DNA of 64,000 bases, taken from contig CBDFNN010000004.1 of NCBI GenBank assembly GCA_965250215.1, positions 2,914,001-2,978,000 of the forward strand, written 5' to 3'. Positions 1 through 9,645 of this stretch are shown in pieces; the stretch's first letter is position 1; the number at the start of each line of letters is the position of its first letter. The notes under the pieces are model-generated. The model did no database searches and was not told where the DNA came from. It worked only from the letters and a program-made list of their open reading frames with translations. The position numbers and the translations under genes were made by a program. Source of the DNA: CBDFNN01 sp965250215. GTDB lineage: Bacteria > Bacteroidota > Rhodothermia > Rhodothermales > DATKEJ01.

Positions 1-745
1 GAGCTAGGAATGGAAGATCGATTCTCCTGAGAGGTACTTCCTCTTCTTTTGCTCGAAGGATATCATCATCGTCAACCAGTCCCGCATTGGCAATCAGATC
101 CAGGATCGAATTTCTAGCCCTCTTCGCCCTTTCAGGATAAATGTCCGGTCGGCGGAAGTTAGGATTGTTTGGAATTGATGCGAGAAGACTTGCCTCGGCT
201 ATTGTCAGGTTCGATGCTGATTTCCCGTAATAAACATAGGAGGCCGCCGAGACTCCAACGATATTTCCACCATATGGAGTCAAATTAAGATAGCGTTCCA
301 ATATTTCGTCTTTGGAATAAAACAACTCCAATTGAACGGTGCGAAACGACTCAATCAATTTTGCGCGTAAGGTTCTTGGTCTGGCTTCGATCATGCGTGC
401 AAGCTGCATGGTGATCGTTGATCCCCCTTGCTTGAATTCTTTTGCCTTTGCGTTTACTAGAACGGCCCGAGCGATTGACACCGGGTTGAATCCTGGATGT
501 AGATAGAAATATCGATCCTCATATTCCAACACAGCTGACTTCAAATGGGGCGACATTCGGTCGAGTGACTCATGCATTCGCCACATCTCATCTTCGCTCA
601 GAAATACTCGAAGAATACCTCCTGAAGAAGATCGGACAATTTGAGACGACGAAGGAAATAGCATGTCCTTAGGAAGAGGAAATAGAAACAGCGCTAATAC
701 GAATACGCCGATTCCTGACAGCACTATTTTAAAGAGTCTCTTCAA
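1..745 (-). CDS. pbpC: Penicillin-binding protein 1C, N-terminal part (glycosyltransferase domain), cut by window start
   Basis: A peptidoglycan glycosyltransferase (GT51) of the PBP1C type, which polymerises lipid II in the periplasm while anchored by an N-terminal helix. The frame stays open from 745 to base 1 (about 248 codons). Visible parts are a hydrophobic anchor at about residues 5-25, the VLEYEDRYFYLHPGFNP region that includes the catalytic Glu motif, and the hallmark QGGSTITMQLARM. The transpeptidase half lies outside the window. The chosen start is TTG at 745-743, directly behind the stop of the alpha-2-macroglobulin gene and preceded by a GGAGAG ribosome-binding site; no ATG or GTG fits better. 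It probably forms an operon with the upstream gene, as in many proteobacteria. Confidence 0.9.
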   Translation of the reverse strand, partial: MKRLFKIVLSGIGVFVLALFLFPLPKDMLFPSSSQIVRSSSGGILRVFLSEDEMWRMHESLDRMSPHLKSAVLEYEDRYFYLHPGFNPVSIARAVLVNAKAKEFKQGGSTITMQLARMIEARPRTLRAKLIESFRTVQLELFYSKDEILERYLNLTPYGGNIVGVSAASYVYYGKSASNLTIAEASLLASIPNNPNFRRPDIYPERAKRARNSILDLIANAGLVDDDDILRAKEEEVPLRRIDLPFLA

Positions 746-746
746 A

Positions 747-3700
747 TTACTCTCCGGCTAGTGGTAAAACTTTCATTTTCCCACTCGAGGCTATTGAGTT
801 TATTTCCGGTGCGTACATGGCTTCCGCTCGGACTGGAGGAAGAATAAAGTCTCCAGCAGTGACCGCTCTAACTCCGTAGTACATCTTGTATTCTCTTCCT
901 CCCTCAAGATTTGTGTAGAAAACCATTCGGTCATCGCGGATATCCATGTAGTCTGGAACGAGGACATCTTTCCCGATCCATTTAATGCCTTGACGCGATT
1001 CCAATCTAGGATTTTCGATTTCAAGACCCGCCGGGAGCATGTCAACGACGGCAATATTTTCTACGGTCTGGCTCGGTGATTTAATACTTATCTCAGCTAT
1101 TATCAATTCGCCTTGCTTGATATCTGATCCCTTCAATATTAGAGAGCCAGATTCCGTCAAGTATCTTCGGCGCACAACCAGATCATTGTCCGCTTCGACC
1201 ACGACGCCGTCCGTTCGAATACCGTTTGCCGTCCACTGGTAGTAGGCCAAACCAGATCCACTCATTTTCAGCTCCACCCTCTTACCTTTCCAATCGTCTG
1301 AGTTAACAACAAAGGTGTCCTCCGTAAATCGACCGTGGCTCACTCCATCCACAAGGATCTCTCCGGTATAGTCAGATTTCTCTGTGCCAGAAAAAGTCTT
1401 ACCCATGGCGATTAAGCTAAATGCTCTCTCTTGAGTATTGGCATTCCTACCCATTCTAGATAGATCCCGGTCTATCTGCTCAACCAATACAGGAATATTT
1501 GGATGTTGTGGATCCAAATCTGCCAAGATGTTCAACATGATCGCTTTTGATCTCAGGGGAGATGAGAAATTCCTTCCACTCTCTCGCTTGGATTGGACTT
1601 CCAATGAATTCGGGAGAAGATCCAATGCTTTGCGTTTGTTGCCAATTTCCGCAAAGGCACCCGCAAGAAGATATCTTGCATTCAGGTCAAGCTTGTCGAG
1701 GTCTATATCGTGCAAATAGTTAATCACACCTCGATCTGGCTTGCCCGCCAAAGCCAAGATGTAGGCAGCGTAGGCCTTTCGATTCAACTCCCAAGCATTT
1801 TGCCTAGTGCTTGCCCGAGCAATTGTGCGAAGGGCTGAAAGGGCTGCATTGAAAACGCGATCAGAAACCTCATAGCCTTTCATGCGAGCCTCTACTAGGA
1901 AGTGCGTCGCATAGCTCGTGGACCAGTCGTTAGGGTAGGATCCGCCAGGCCAATAGGAGAATGCGCCGCTGGACATTTGCATGGACTCTATCTTAGAAAT
2001 TCCCTCCTCAATAAAGTAATCGGATGAGTTACCAAGCAAACTTTCTGGATTGATTTCCGAAACAAGTTCCTTGTAGTAAAGAAGAGGAAATACCCTTGAA
2101 GTAGTCTGCTCGAGGCAACCGTGTGGATAGCGAAGTAGATAGCTAAGACTTGATGCAAATTTGACACCAGGAAAGCCAGAAATGCTTAGTTGATATTGAT
2201 CGGAATCAGCGCTGAGATTGCTTGGAATCTCGATTACCAGATCTTCATCTGACTTGATGCTTCCTCTAGCACTTTGAGTGCTAGATGGCGATGCAAACCT
2301 AACAGGAATCTGAACACTGGAACTGGATGATTTGCCAGCTCCACTAACCTTCACAGATAAAGCGGCCTCTCCAATTCCGCTGCCCGTCTTGATTGGGACA
2401 TAGGCGACAGCTTCTCTCTCATTAGTGACTCTAATTTCCTGAGAACTTTGGCCGACTTCGACTGGTCCTGAGCCCTCTACTTCCAATGTGAATGTAGCGT
2501 CACTTCCAGTTCCATTGAAAATACTCACAGGCACCATAATCTCATCCTCAGGTGCGAGAAAACGCGGAAAAGTTGGCGTTAAGACAATCTCATCGCGGAC
2601 AATGGTATCAAACTTGGCACTGCCGAAGTTATCATTATTAAAGGCCACCGCCATGAGCCGAAGAGTACCATTGAACTCTGGAATATCAAGCTCGATCGAC
2701 GCCTTTCTGGACCGATCTGTTTTCACAAGACCGGACCAAAACGCGACGGGCTTCACTCTTCTGCTGGTTTGCGGTGATAACTGTCGCTTCCTCTTAGCTT
2801 CAATGTCACCTGCCGTTGAGAGTAACATGTTGCGAAGCTCCGGCATGATGTAATCGTAGACATCGTAAGTATTGACCTCGAGTCTTCGTTTTCCGTAGTA
2901 GTGATCAAGTGGATCTGGCGTCTGAAAATCTGTCAACTGCAGAATTCCTTCGTCCACCGCAGCAATCGCGACATAAGGACTGGAGGCACCTCCATCTACT
3001 TTTACATCTATTACCAACTTTTCATTTGGCTTGGTATGAGTCGGAGCATCGAAACTTATTTTCAATTCCTCCCTTTCCCGACTGACCTCCAAAGGAACTA
3101 TCCCAAATGCCCTCACAGGCGTGTCCTTTTTTAGATCTCTGGTAGATCGTATTAGAGTTGCTGAGATATAAACATTGGGTTTAAAGTTGGCGTCGATATC
3201 TATACTAGCCGTCGCAGTGTTCTCTGGAATAGTCAGAATCTGTTGCGAGAGGACCTCGTCTCGCTCAACAGTCAAGATGAGTTTGCCAGGAAAAGGAGAG
3301 CGTATCTGGACGATCGCTTTGTCGCCAATAGAATAAATTTCCTTGTCCAGATCGATCTCGACTTTTTCGGGCTCGTCGAGAGACCAAGGAGCGTAGCCCC
3401 AACCGCTAGAATAGAAAGTAAACGATGACTGTCCGCCAGTTTGTCCATCCGTAACTGTAACACGATGTTGACCATAGTCTTCAGCTACAAGACTGAACGG
3501 ACTAGGTGTGGAGTTAGATCGTAATTGAGTTCGACTTATTTCCTTGATTGTCCTTTCAGACTTCCATCGATATCTGCCGTTTACCATTTGGTAAGAGGAA
3601 TTCCAGTAGAAGCGTTCCAAGACAACACTAAGATTTCGACCAGCAATAGGTACCCCTTCAGTGTCAGTAAGGATGACTTCAAACTCGGTCTCATCTCCTG

Positions 3701-6128
3701 GTTCAGAGTAGCCCTCCTTAACTTTCCTAATTCCGACATAGCTTTGACTTGGATGTATTATAGCTCCGGAGTAGTCCGTCACACCCCTTCCTCCAGGCTC
3801 GAGAACTGTGGAAGAGATCACGGCCCGCACGGACGCCGATGCTTCGATTTTTGAGGGGATTACATATTCCCATGAACCATCACCTTCGGAGTCTAAATTC
3901 AAACCGGTCATGATTTGTTCTAATTTTGTAAAGCTGCGGGACGCATCACCAAAACTGAACTTTTGCCACTGCTTGGGTGCAAATGGAAATGCTTCGAGTT
4001 CGACTTTTGCATTGGCAAGACGACCAGCAGCAGGCGGACCAAATAAGGTCATTCCGTTCACGTTAATCTTCAGCTTTTCCCCGACCAGGTACTCGTCCTT
4101 CTCCGTTGAAACACTCACCTTCATCCGATCAGGAATAAACTCCTCTACCGAAAAGCGAGTTCTGCCAATCTCTTGATCCTCTCCTATCAATAGGGATGCT
4201 GTGTAGCGACCAGTTTGATAATAGTCCGGTATTTTTACATCGAAGCTCGAGGCTGCCTGTTCATTCATAGATAGCTTTTGCTCCTCAACCGTTCTTCCAT
4301 CTGGCCCAAGCACTTTTAATCGAAGTGGGAATTGCTGAGGAACAGAGATGTCCTTCCCTCTGATAATAGATGCCAGATGAGCCGTCTCTCCTGGGCGGTA
4401 GATATCCCTCTCTCCAAACAGAAAGGCATCATAACCTGAAAGCAGATGGTCACGTCCATCGACCTCAAACGAGGCCGTCGGAACCTGCCTCTTAGAAAGC
4501 TCCAAAAATGAAATATCCTCACCTTTCTCTACACTCAACAAAAACGCTGGGCTCTTAGAATCGTCAAGAATTTCATCGAGAATGGCAAGGCCATTTTCGT
4601 CCGTCACACTTTCTCCGAGTAGTTGATTATTTTGACTATAAACTCGAACTGTTGCGCTACTCGTCGGACCGAGACTAATAAGATCTTGAGCCCAAACCCA
4701 CAAATCTCCTTTTGATTTCTTGGCAATGAGCCCGATGTCTGTTGCCATGACGTAACGTGTTGCCTGAATCCAGCGCTGATCTTTCATACGTGCTGTAATT
4801 CGGTAGATGCCCTTGAAATCGGAGTCAAGATAGTCTTCCACAGATATGGGAGTAAGCACCTCATCGTTTAATACGGATTCGATGTTCACATCGAATCGAG
4901 CTAGTTCTTCACCATATCGAGGCAAGTTCAGATAGTCGTAATACCAATATTCGCTGTTGGGTGACATCTGTACTTCGTTAGCGAGGTGTACGATGTTGTT
5001 TTCAAACACACGATCAACTTCAATACTGACACCTTCAACGTTGACAGAGTTGATACCAACATTGAGATTTCCTCCGCGAGTCAAATAGAATCCATGTCCA
5101 AGAAATTCCAACTGGGGATCAATGTCGTTTTCTAAGAAGGAAATGCTTTGGGAAAATTCCTTTTTAAACTCCGTCCCATCGATCGCAAGAATATCTTTTC
5201 CGATGGTCAGGTTGTAGGCCTTTGTTGCAAGGAAGGGCCCTCTAAGAAACACTTTTCGATTCTCCACCGAGACAGAGAAGTCGACAGAGGGATCAATAGA
5301 AATAGACTTTTGTGCGGCCTCAACCCCAATGGGAATATTGAAATCAATGGCGATTGTACCTTGACCAGGAGCAGATCTAATTGGCTTGACGGAATAGACG
5401 CGGAGATCTTCCTGACCCGGAAGAGAAACCGGTCTAACGAACTCTGAAAGCGTACCAAGATCACCACCGATGGGCTTCAATCCCTCCTTGATATGCAACT
5501 GGATTTCGCTTTCCTCCTGCCCTCTTTCAACGTCCCTCGCATAAAATTGGAATGATCTAGAAGGGCTCTCGATCTCCATTTCGATTGGATAAGACTTGGA
5601 GCCTTTTCGGACTTCGAGTTTGCTCTTCAACTCCTTGGGATCGACTGGATAGTTGAACTCGACGGATGAAACTAGATCCACAGTTTCACTTGAGCTTGGA
5701 TTATACTCGACGTTCAGAGAAGCGCTAAGCACCTTCACTCGTTGCGTAGAAAATTCAAAGCTTCTGTTTCCAGCAAGTCCAAATTTGGAGTCCTTGAGGA
5801 GATCTTTAGAGAGAACGACTTTGTATTGAGTGGACGGCTTGAGTTTGGAATCTGGGAAATAGCGAAGCTTTCGAGAATCGATCCATCTGATCTCGCCTCG
5901 AACTTCGGGGTCGAAAGTCACCAGCTTACTTGATAAGATCTTTCCGACAAGAGAATCCTCTATCGCGTCTTTGCTGAAGGTCCATGTAATATTACTACCG
6001 GGAAGCATCTCGCCTGTTGGGTGCACATCGACGACTGAGATTTCATCTGTGCTTTCTCCACAAGCAAAAAACAGTGGGATGAAAAACAAAAAGAGGATTC
6101 GAGGTAGGCTACTTTTATTAGCTGTCAT
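747..6128 (-). CDS. Alpha-2-macroglobulin family lipoprotein (YfhM-type)
   Basis: A 1793-residue bacterial alpha-2-macroglobulin, a periplasmic lipoprotein that traps foreign proteases and is thought to protect the envelope when peptidoglycan is breached. The N-terminus is a lipoprotein signal with lipobox FFAC (Cys23). Macroglobulin-like beta domains fill the first part. The thioester motif GCLEQ (Cys1338 to Gln1341) is intact, so covalent trapping should be possible. An alpha/alpha-toroid (thioester) region and a C-terminal receptor-binding-like domain follow. The stop is one base before the start of the PBP1C gene, the standard YfhM/PbpC pairing. Length is normal for the family (about 1500-1900 residues). 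Confidence 0.95.
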   Translation of the reverse strand: MTANKSSLPRILFLFFIPLFFACGESTDEISVVDVHPTGEMLPGSNITWTFSKDAIEDSLVGKILSSKLVTFDPEVRGEIRWIDSRKLRYFPDSKLKPSTQYKVVLSKDLLKDSKFGLAGNRSFEFSTQRVKVLSASLNVEYNPSSSETVDLVSSVEFNYPVDPKELKSKLEVRKGSKSYPIEMEIESPSRSFQFYARDVERGQEESEIQLHIKEGLKPIGGDLGTLSEFVRPVSLPGQEDLRVYSVKPIRSAPGQGTIAIDFNIPIGVEAAQKSISIDPSVDFSVSVENRKVFLRGPFLATKAYNLTIGKDILAIDGTEFKKEFSQSISFLENDIDPQLEFLGHGFYLTRGGNLNVGINSVNVEGVSIEVDRVFENNIVHLANEVQMSPNSEYWYYDYLNLPRYGEELARFDVNIESVLNDEVLTPISVEDYLDSDFKGIYRITARMKDQRWIQATRYVMATDIGLIAKKSKGDLWVWAQDLISLGPTSSATVRVYSQNNQLLGESVTDENGLAILDEILDDSKSPAFLLSVEKGEDISFLELSKRQVPTASFEVDGRDHLLSGYDAFLFGERDIYRPGETAHLASIIRGKDISVPQQFPLRLKVLGPDGRTVEEQKLSMNEQAASSFDVKIPDYYQTGRYTASLLIGEDQEIGRTRFSVEEFIPDRMKVSVSTEKDEYLVGEKLKINVNGMTLFGPPAAGRLANAKVELEAFPFAPKQWQKFSFGDASRSFTKLEQIMTGLNLDSEGDGSWEYVIPSKIEASASVRAVISSTVLEPGGRGVTDYSGAIIHPSQSYVGIRKVKEGYSEPGDETEFEVILTDTEGVPIAGRNLSVVLERFYWNSSYQMVNGRYRWKSERTIKEISRTQLRSNSTPSPFSLVAEDYGQHRVTVTDGQTGGQSSFTFYSSGWGYAPWSLDEPEKVEIDLDKEIYSIGDKAIVQIRSPFPGKLILTVERDEVLSQQILTIPENTATASIDIDANFKPNVYISATLIRSTRDLKKDTPVRAFGIVPLEVSREREELKISFDAPTHTKPNEKLVIDVKVDGGASSPYVAIAAVDEGILQLTDFQTPDPLDHYYGKRRLEVNTYDVYDYIMPELRNMLLSTAGDIEAKRKRQLSPQTSRRVKPVAFWSGLVKTDRSRKASIELDIPEFNGTLRLMAVAFNNDNFGSAKFDTIVRDEIVLTPTFPRFLAPEDEIMVPVSIFNGTGSDATFTLEVEGSGPVEVGQSSQEIRVTNEREAVAYVPIKTGSGIGEAALSVKVSGAGKSSSSSVQIPVRFASPSSTQSARGSIKSDEDLVIEIPSNLSADSDQYQLSISGFPGVKFASSLSYLLRYPHGCLEQTTSRVFPLLYYKELVSEINPESLLGNSSDYFIEEGISKIESMQMSSGAFSYWPGGSYPNDWSTSYATHFLVEARMKGYEVSDRVFNAALSALRTIARASTRQNAWELNRKAYAAYILALAGKPDRGVINYLHDIDLDKLDLNARYLLAGAFAEIGNKRKALDLLPNSLEVQSKRESGRNFSSPLRSKAIMLNILADLDPQHPNIPVLVEQIDRDLSRMGRNANTQERAFSLIAMGKTFSGTEKSDYTGEILVDGVSHGRFTEDTFVVNSDDWKGKRVELKMSGSGLAYYQWTANGIRTDGVVVEADNDLVVRRRYLTESGSLILKGSDIKQGELIIAEISIKSPSQTVENIAVVDMLPAGLEIENPRLESRQGIKWIGKDVLVPDYMDIRDDRMVFYTNLEGGREYKMYYGVRAVTAGDFILPPVRAEAMYAPEINSIASSGKMKVLPLAGE

Positions 6129-6219
6129 GAGATATTTCTGCTCTGAAATAGGCTTGGAAATTGAGAGGTGAATCGATAGAATATAGGAAAGCAGAATCGT
6201 CCCGAGAAAACTATAACTG

Positions 6220-8784
6220 ATGTATCCAATTCGACTTCTTTTTCTATTCCTATTTCTTGTAACAACTAGCCTAAACGCTCAGGATATTCCTGCTGAATTC
6301 GATATTCCCCTCCCTAATATCGAAAGCTACTCTTCAGATATCCCGAGTCCTGAAGACGTACTAGGTCATATAATCGGCTCTAGGCATACGGAGCCCCATC
6401 AGATCGTTGAATATGTAAAAGCAGTTACGGCGGCCTCGGATAGAGCTGTCTTTAGATCTCACGGGAAAACACACGAAGGTCGACCTCTCGTTCATGCATT
6501 AATATCCTCTCCGGAAAATCTGAGTCGTCTTGATGAAATCAAAGAGACGCATTGGCGCTTGTCAGATGACCCAGCATCTGTTTCAGATGCCGATCTAGAA
6601 AGTCTTCCAGCCGTCATTTGGATGGGCTACAGTATCCACGGAAATGAAGCCAGTGGATCCGAGGCCGGTCTATTGGCTCTTTACCATCTAGCGGCAGGCC
6701 AAGGTGATTTCATGGATGAGCTCCTCGCCAACACAATCGTTATTCTTGATCCATGTTTCAATCCGGACGGAAGAGACCGCTTCACGGGATGGGTCAACAG
6801 AAACCGAGGCCATTCACCAAGCTGGGATTCACAAGACAGGGAGCACAACGAGGCCTGGCCCGGAGGTCGGACGAATCACTATTGGTTCGATTTAAATCGT
6901 GATTGGCTACCGGCCCAACACCCAGAATCTCAAGGACGTCTTAGCGTATTCCATGAATGGCGCCCTGTCCTACTGACAGATCATCACGAAATGGGCTCCA
7001 ACTCTTCGTTCTATTTCATGCCAGGAATCCCCAGTCGAAATAACCCCAATACCGATTTAAGAAATTACGAGCTGACAGGCATGGTAGCAGAGTTTCATGC
7101 CGAGCGTCTCGATGCAATCGGTGCTCTCTATTATTCAAAAGAGAGTTTCGATGATTTCTATTATGGCAAGGGTTCGACCTTCCCAGATATCAACGGTGCG
7201 GTTGGTATTCTATTTGAGCAGGCCTCTTCCAGAGCATTGTTGCGCGAGACAAGCACAGGAAAAATGGATTATGCCTATGGTATCCGAAACCACTTTTCAA
7301 CCTCACTCTCTACACTTGACGCTGTTCATGCCCATAGAATAGAACTATTGAAGGCCCACCGAGACTTCTACGCTAAAGCTCAGCAACAGGTGGCAAGTTC
7401 AAATTCCGCGGGATGGGTATTTGATGTTGGTGCCGACCGATCAAGGGCTAAGGCCTTTATTGAATTGATGCACCGCCATGACATTCTAGTTCATCGATTG
7501 AATGAAGATTTTGGAAAAGGCGACGATTCCTTCAAGAAGACTCGTTCTTTTGTTATCCCGTCGAACCAGCGGCAATCAAGACTCATCAACGCGATGATGG
7601 AGCGCGTCACGACCTTTCAAGACTCACTTTTTTATGATGTCTCTACGTGGACATTGCCTCTCGCTTTTGGATTGAGGCATGGCCAACTTTCAAAAGACAA
7701 AGGCGCGATCGGCCCTTTAGTGACTCTCGACTTTCTTCAATCAGGGCAGGTTATCGGTGGACCATCGAAATATGGCTACTTGATGGCTTGGGGAGACTAC
7801 TACGGACCTAAGGTTCTCCACGAACTGCAGAAGCAAAGTGTCTATCCTAGGATGTTGCACGATGCCTTTGAAGCTGCAGTTGATGGATCCTTAGAAAAAT
7901 TTGGAAAGGGTACTCTTTTCATTCCGGCCAAGAGCGGTTCAAGGACCTCTGGCGATTCAAAGTCTTCGTTGCACGGCCTCGTTGATCGACTTAGCAAGGA
8001 CTACAATGCCGTTTTCTACGCACTCGATTCCGGATACACGCCTCAAGGACCTGATATGGGCTCGGGAAGCGCAAGTACTCTGCACGAGGCAAAAATAGCT
8101 ATCATTTCCGGACCAGGTACAAGCTCATATCGCGTTGGCGAAGTCTGGCATTTGCTGAGTGAGAGACTAGGTGTAGCCGTGGCGCTGCTTGATGCGCAGC
8201 GTGTCAACAATGCAGACTTGGATAGATATAATACCATGGTCATGCCGGGTGGATCATACGGAGATATCAACAGCGAAAAAATCACCAACTGGGTCAGATC
8301 AGGTGGAACACTGGTTGCAACTACTTCCGGAGCAAGCTGGGCCGTTGACAAAGGCCTTGTCGATCTCGAGAAAATATCTACGGATGTCGACTCCCTTTTT
8401 GCAGACCTTCCATTTGATAAACTTTCCGCAGCGCGAGGTGCCCAAGTTATTGGAGGAAGCATATTTGAAACGGAGCTCGAAACCTCACATCCTTTAACCT
8501 ACGGCTATACAAACACAATGCCGGTATTTAGACAGGGAACGACTCTTTATAAGGCATCGGACAAAGCAGGGACCAATGTAGCCGTCTATAGCGATGCCCC
8601 ACTTCTTAGTGGCTACATCTCTGAAGAAATGCTAGAAAAATTCCCAGGTGCCGCCTCTGTGAATGCCAGTCGCTTAGGACGTGGACGGGTAGTAACCTTC
8701 TTTGATAACCCAAATTTTCGAGCATTCTGGTATGGGACGAATGGCATGTTTTTGAATGCCATATTTCTAAGAGAGACTTTCTAG
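6220..8784 (+). CDS. Secreted M14-family zinc carboxypeptidase-like protein
   Basis: An 854-residue exported metallopeptidase of the M14 superfamily. The signal peptide ends near LNAQ (about residue 21). The metal and substrate residues appear in order: HGNE (His140, Glu143), a DLNRDW motif (Asn226, Arg227), a DHHEMG stretch (His255/His256) that may supply the third zinc ligand, and Glu333 in LFEQASS as a likely catalytic acid. The C-terminal 450 residues contain a glutamine-amidotransferase-like region (about 600-700, with MPGGSYG) of the kind seen in large M14 proteins of Bacteroidota. It is transcribed divergently from the alpha-2-macroglobulin gene. The substrate (peptide or muropeptide) cannot be told from sequence. 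Confidence 0.88.
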   Translation: MYPIRLLFLFLFLVTTSLNAQDIPAEFDIPLPNIESYSSDIPSPEDVLGHIIGSRHTEPHQIVEYVKAVTAASDRAVFRSHGKTHEGRPLVHALISSPENLSRLDEIKETHWRLSDDPASVSDADLESLPAVIWMGYSIHGNEASGSEAGLLALYHLAAGQGDFMDELLANTIVILDPCFNPDGRDRFTGWVNRNRGHSPSWDSQDREHNEAWPGGRTNHYWFDLNRDWLPAQHPESQGRLSVFHEWRPVLLTDHHEMGSNSSFYFMPGIPSRNNPNTDLRNYELTGMVAEFHAERLDAIGALYYSKESFDDFYYGKGSTFPDINGAVGILFEQASSRALLRETSTGKMDYAYGIRNHFSTSLSTLDAVHAHRIELLKAHRDFYAKAQQQVASSNSAGWVFDVGADRSRAKAFIELMHRHDILVHRLNEDFGKGDDSFKKTRSFVIPSNQRQSRLINAMMERVTTFQDSLFYDVSTWTLPLAFGLRHGQLSKDKGAIGPLVTLDFLQSGQVIGGPSKYGYLMAWGDYYGPKVLHELQKQSVYPRMLHDAFEAAVDGSLEKFGKGTLFIPAKSGSRTSGDSKSSLHGLVDRLSKDYNAVFYALDSGYTPQGPDMGSGSASTLHEAKIAIISGPGTSSYRVGEVWHLLSERLGVAVALLDAQRVNNADLDRYNTMVMPGGSYGDINSEKITNWVRSGGTLVATTSGASWAVDKGLVDLEKISTDVDSLFADLPFDKLSAARGAQVIGGSIFETELETSHPLTYGYTNTMPVFRQGTTLYKASDKAGTNVAVYSDAPLLSGYISEEMLEKFPGAASVNASRLGRGRVVTFFDNPNFRAFWYGTNGMFLNAIFLRETF

Positions 8785-8812
8785 ACTCTGAGCCTCTGAG
8801 CCAAAAACGGAC

Positions 8813-9592
8813 TTACTCGAGATTATAAATCCTGCGGGCGTTCTTTGTTGTAACAGAGGCGATCTCATCGATAGTTAAATTCTTGACTTCCGCCAACTTC
8901 TGTGCGACGAGTGGAAGATAAGATGACTCATTGCGTTTCCCACGATGAGGTACGGGTGCTAAAAACGGTCCATCTGTTTCGAGCACGATATGTTGTAGAT
9001 CGATGTCGGCCACGGCTTCGGACACTCCGGAATTCTTGAAAGTCAAAGTGCCACCTAGTCCAATCATGAACCCGAGCTCGATCATTCTTTGAGCGTCAGA
9101 CCCATTGCCAGAAAAACAGTGGAAAATTCCACGCAACTTCTCACCCTCAGAATGTAGAGATTTCTCCTCTTCCAATATCGAAATAAGATCCTCTGTAGAC
9201 TCTCTGTTATGGAGAATCAAGGGAAGGTCTTTATCAATCGCAAGTCGAATGTGCTTCCGCAAGAAATCTTGCTGTATGGCATCGAATGATCTGTCCCAAT
9301 AATAATCCAAACCACTTTCTCCAACCGCCACAACATTCTCATGATCGCAATAATCGACGACCTTTTCAAAATCCGACAGTGTCGCCTCCTTAGTGTCGGA
9401 CGGATGTAATGCCGCCATAGAGTAAAGGCCTTCATGACGAGCGGCTAGATCAACGGCTTCACCAATCGATGAAACATCTATTGCTGGCATAATCATGATT
9501 TCTATCCCAGCGTCTTTTGCCCTTTCAATCGTCTCATCTCTGTCACTATCATAGCGTTTGTGATAAAGGTGGACATGAGTATCTATGAACAC
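8813..9592 (-). CDS. tatD: TatD-family metal-dependent deoxyribonuclease
   Basis: A 259-residue cytoplasmic TIM-barrel hydrolase of the TatD family (metal-dependent 3'-5' exonuclease/DNase; some members act in DNA quality control). Metal ligands are visible in order: THVHLY near the N-terminus, VGESGLDYYW (Glu and Asp), LILHNRES (His), GIFHCFSG (His) and LETDGPFLAP (Asp). Length is the usual one. It ends 29 bases from the converging M14 peptidase gene and is divergent from the kinase gene. Confidence 0.95.
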   Translation of the reverse strand: MFIDTHVHLYHKRYDSDRDETIERAKDAGIEIMIMPAIDVSSIGEAVDLAARHEGLYSMAALHPSDTKEATLSDFEKVVDYCDHENVVAVGESGLDYYWDRSFDAIQQDFLRKHIRLAIDKDLPLILHNRESTEDLISILEEEKSLHSEGEKLRGIFHCFSGNGSDAQRMIELGFMIGLGGTLTFKNSGVSEAVADIDLQHIVLETDGPFLAPVPHRGKRNESSYLPLVAQKLAEVKNLTIDEIASVTTKNARRIYNLE

Positions 9593-9645
9593 GTTCGAAT
9601 TAGTTATTCTTGTCTTACAATAATGAAGCGACCTATTAACGCCCC

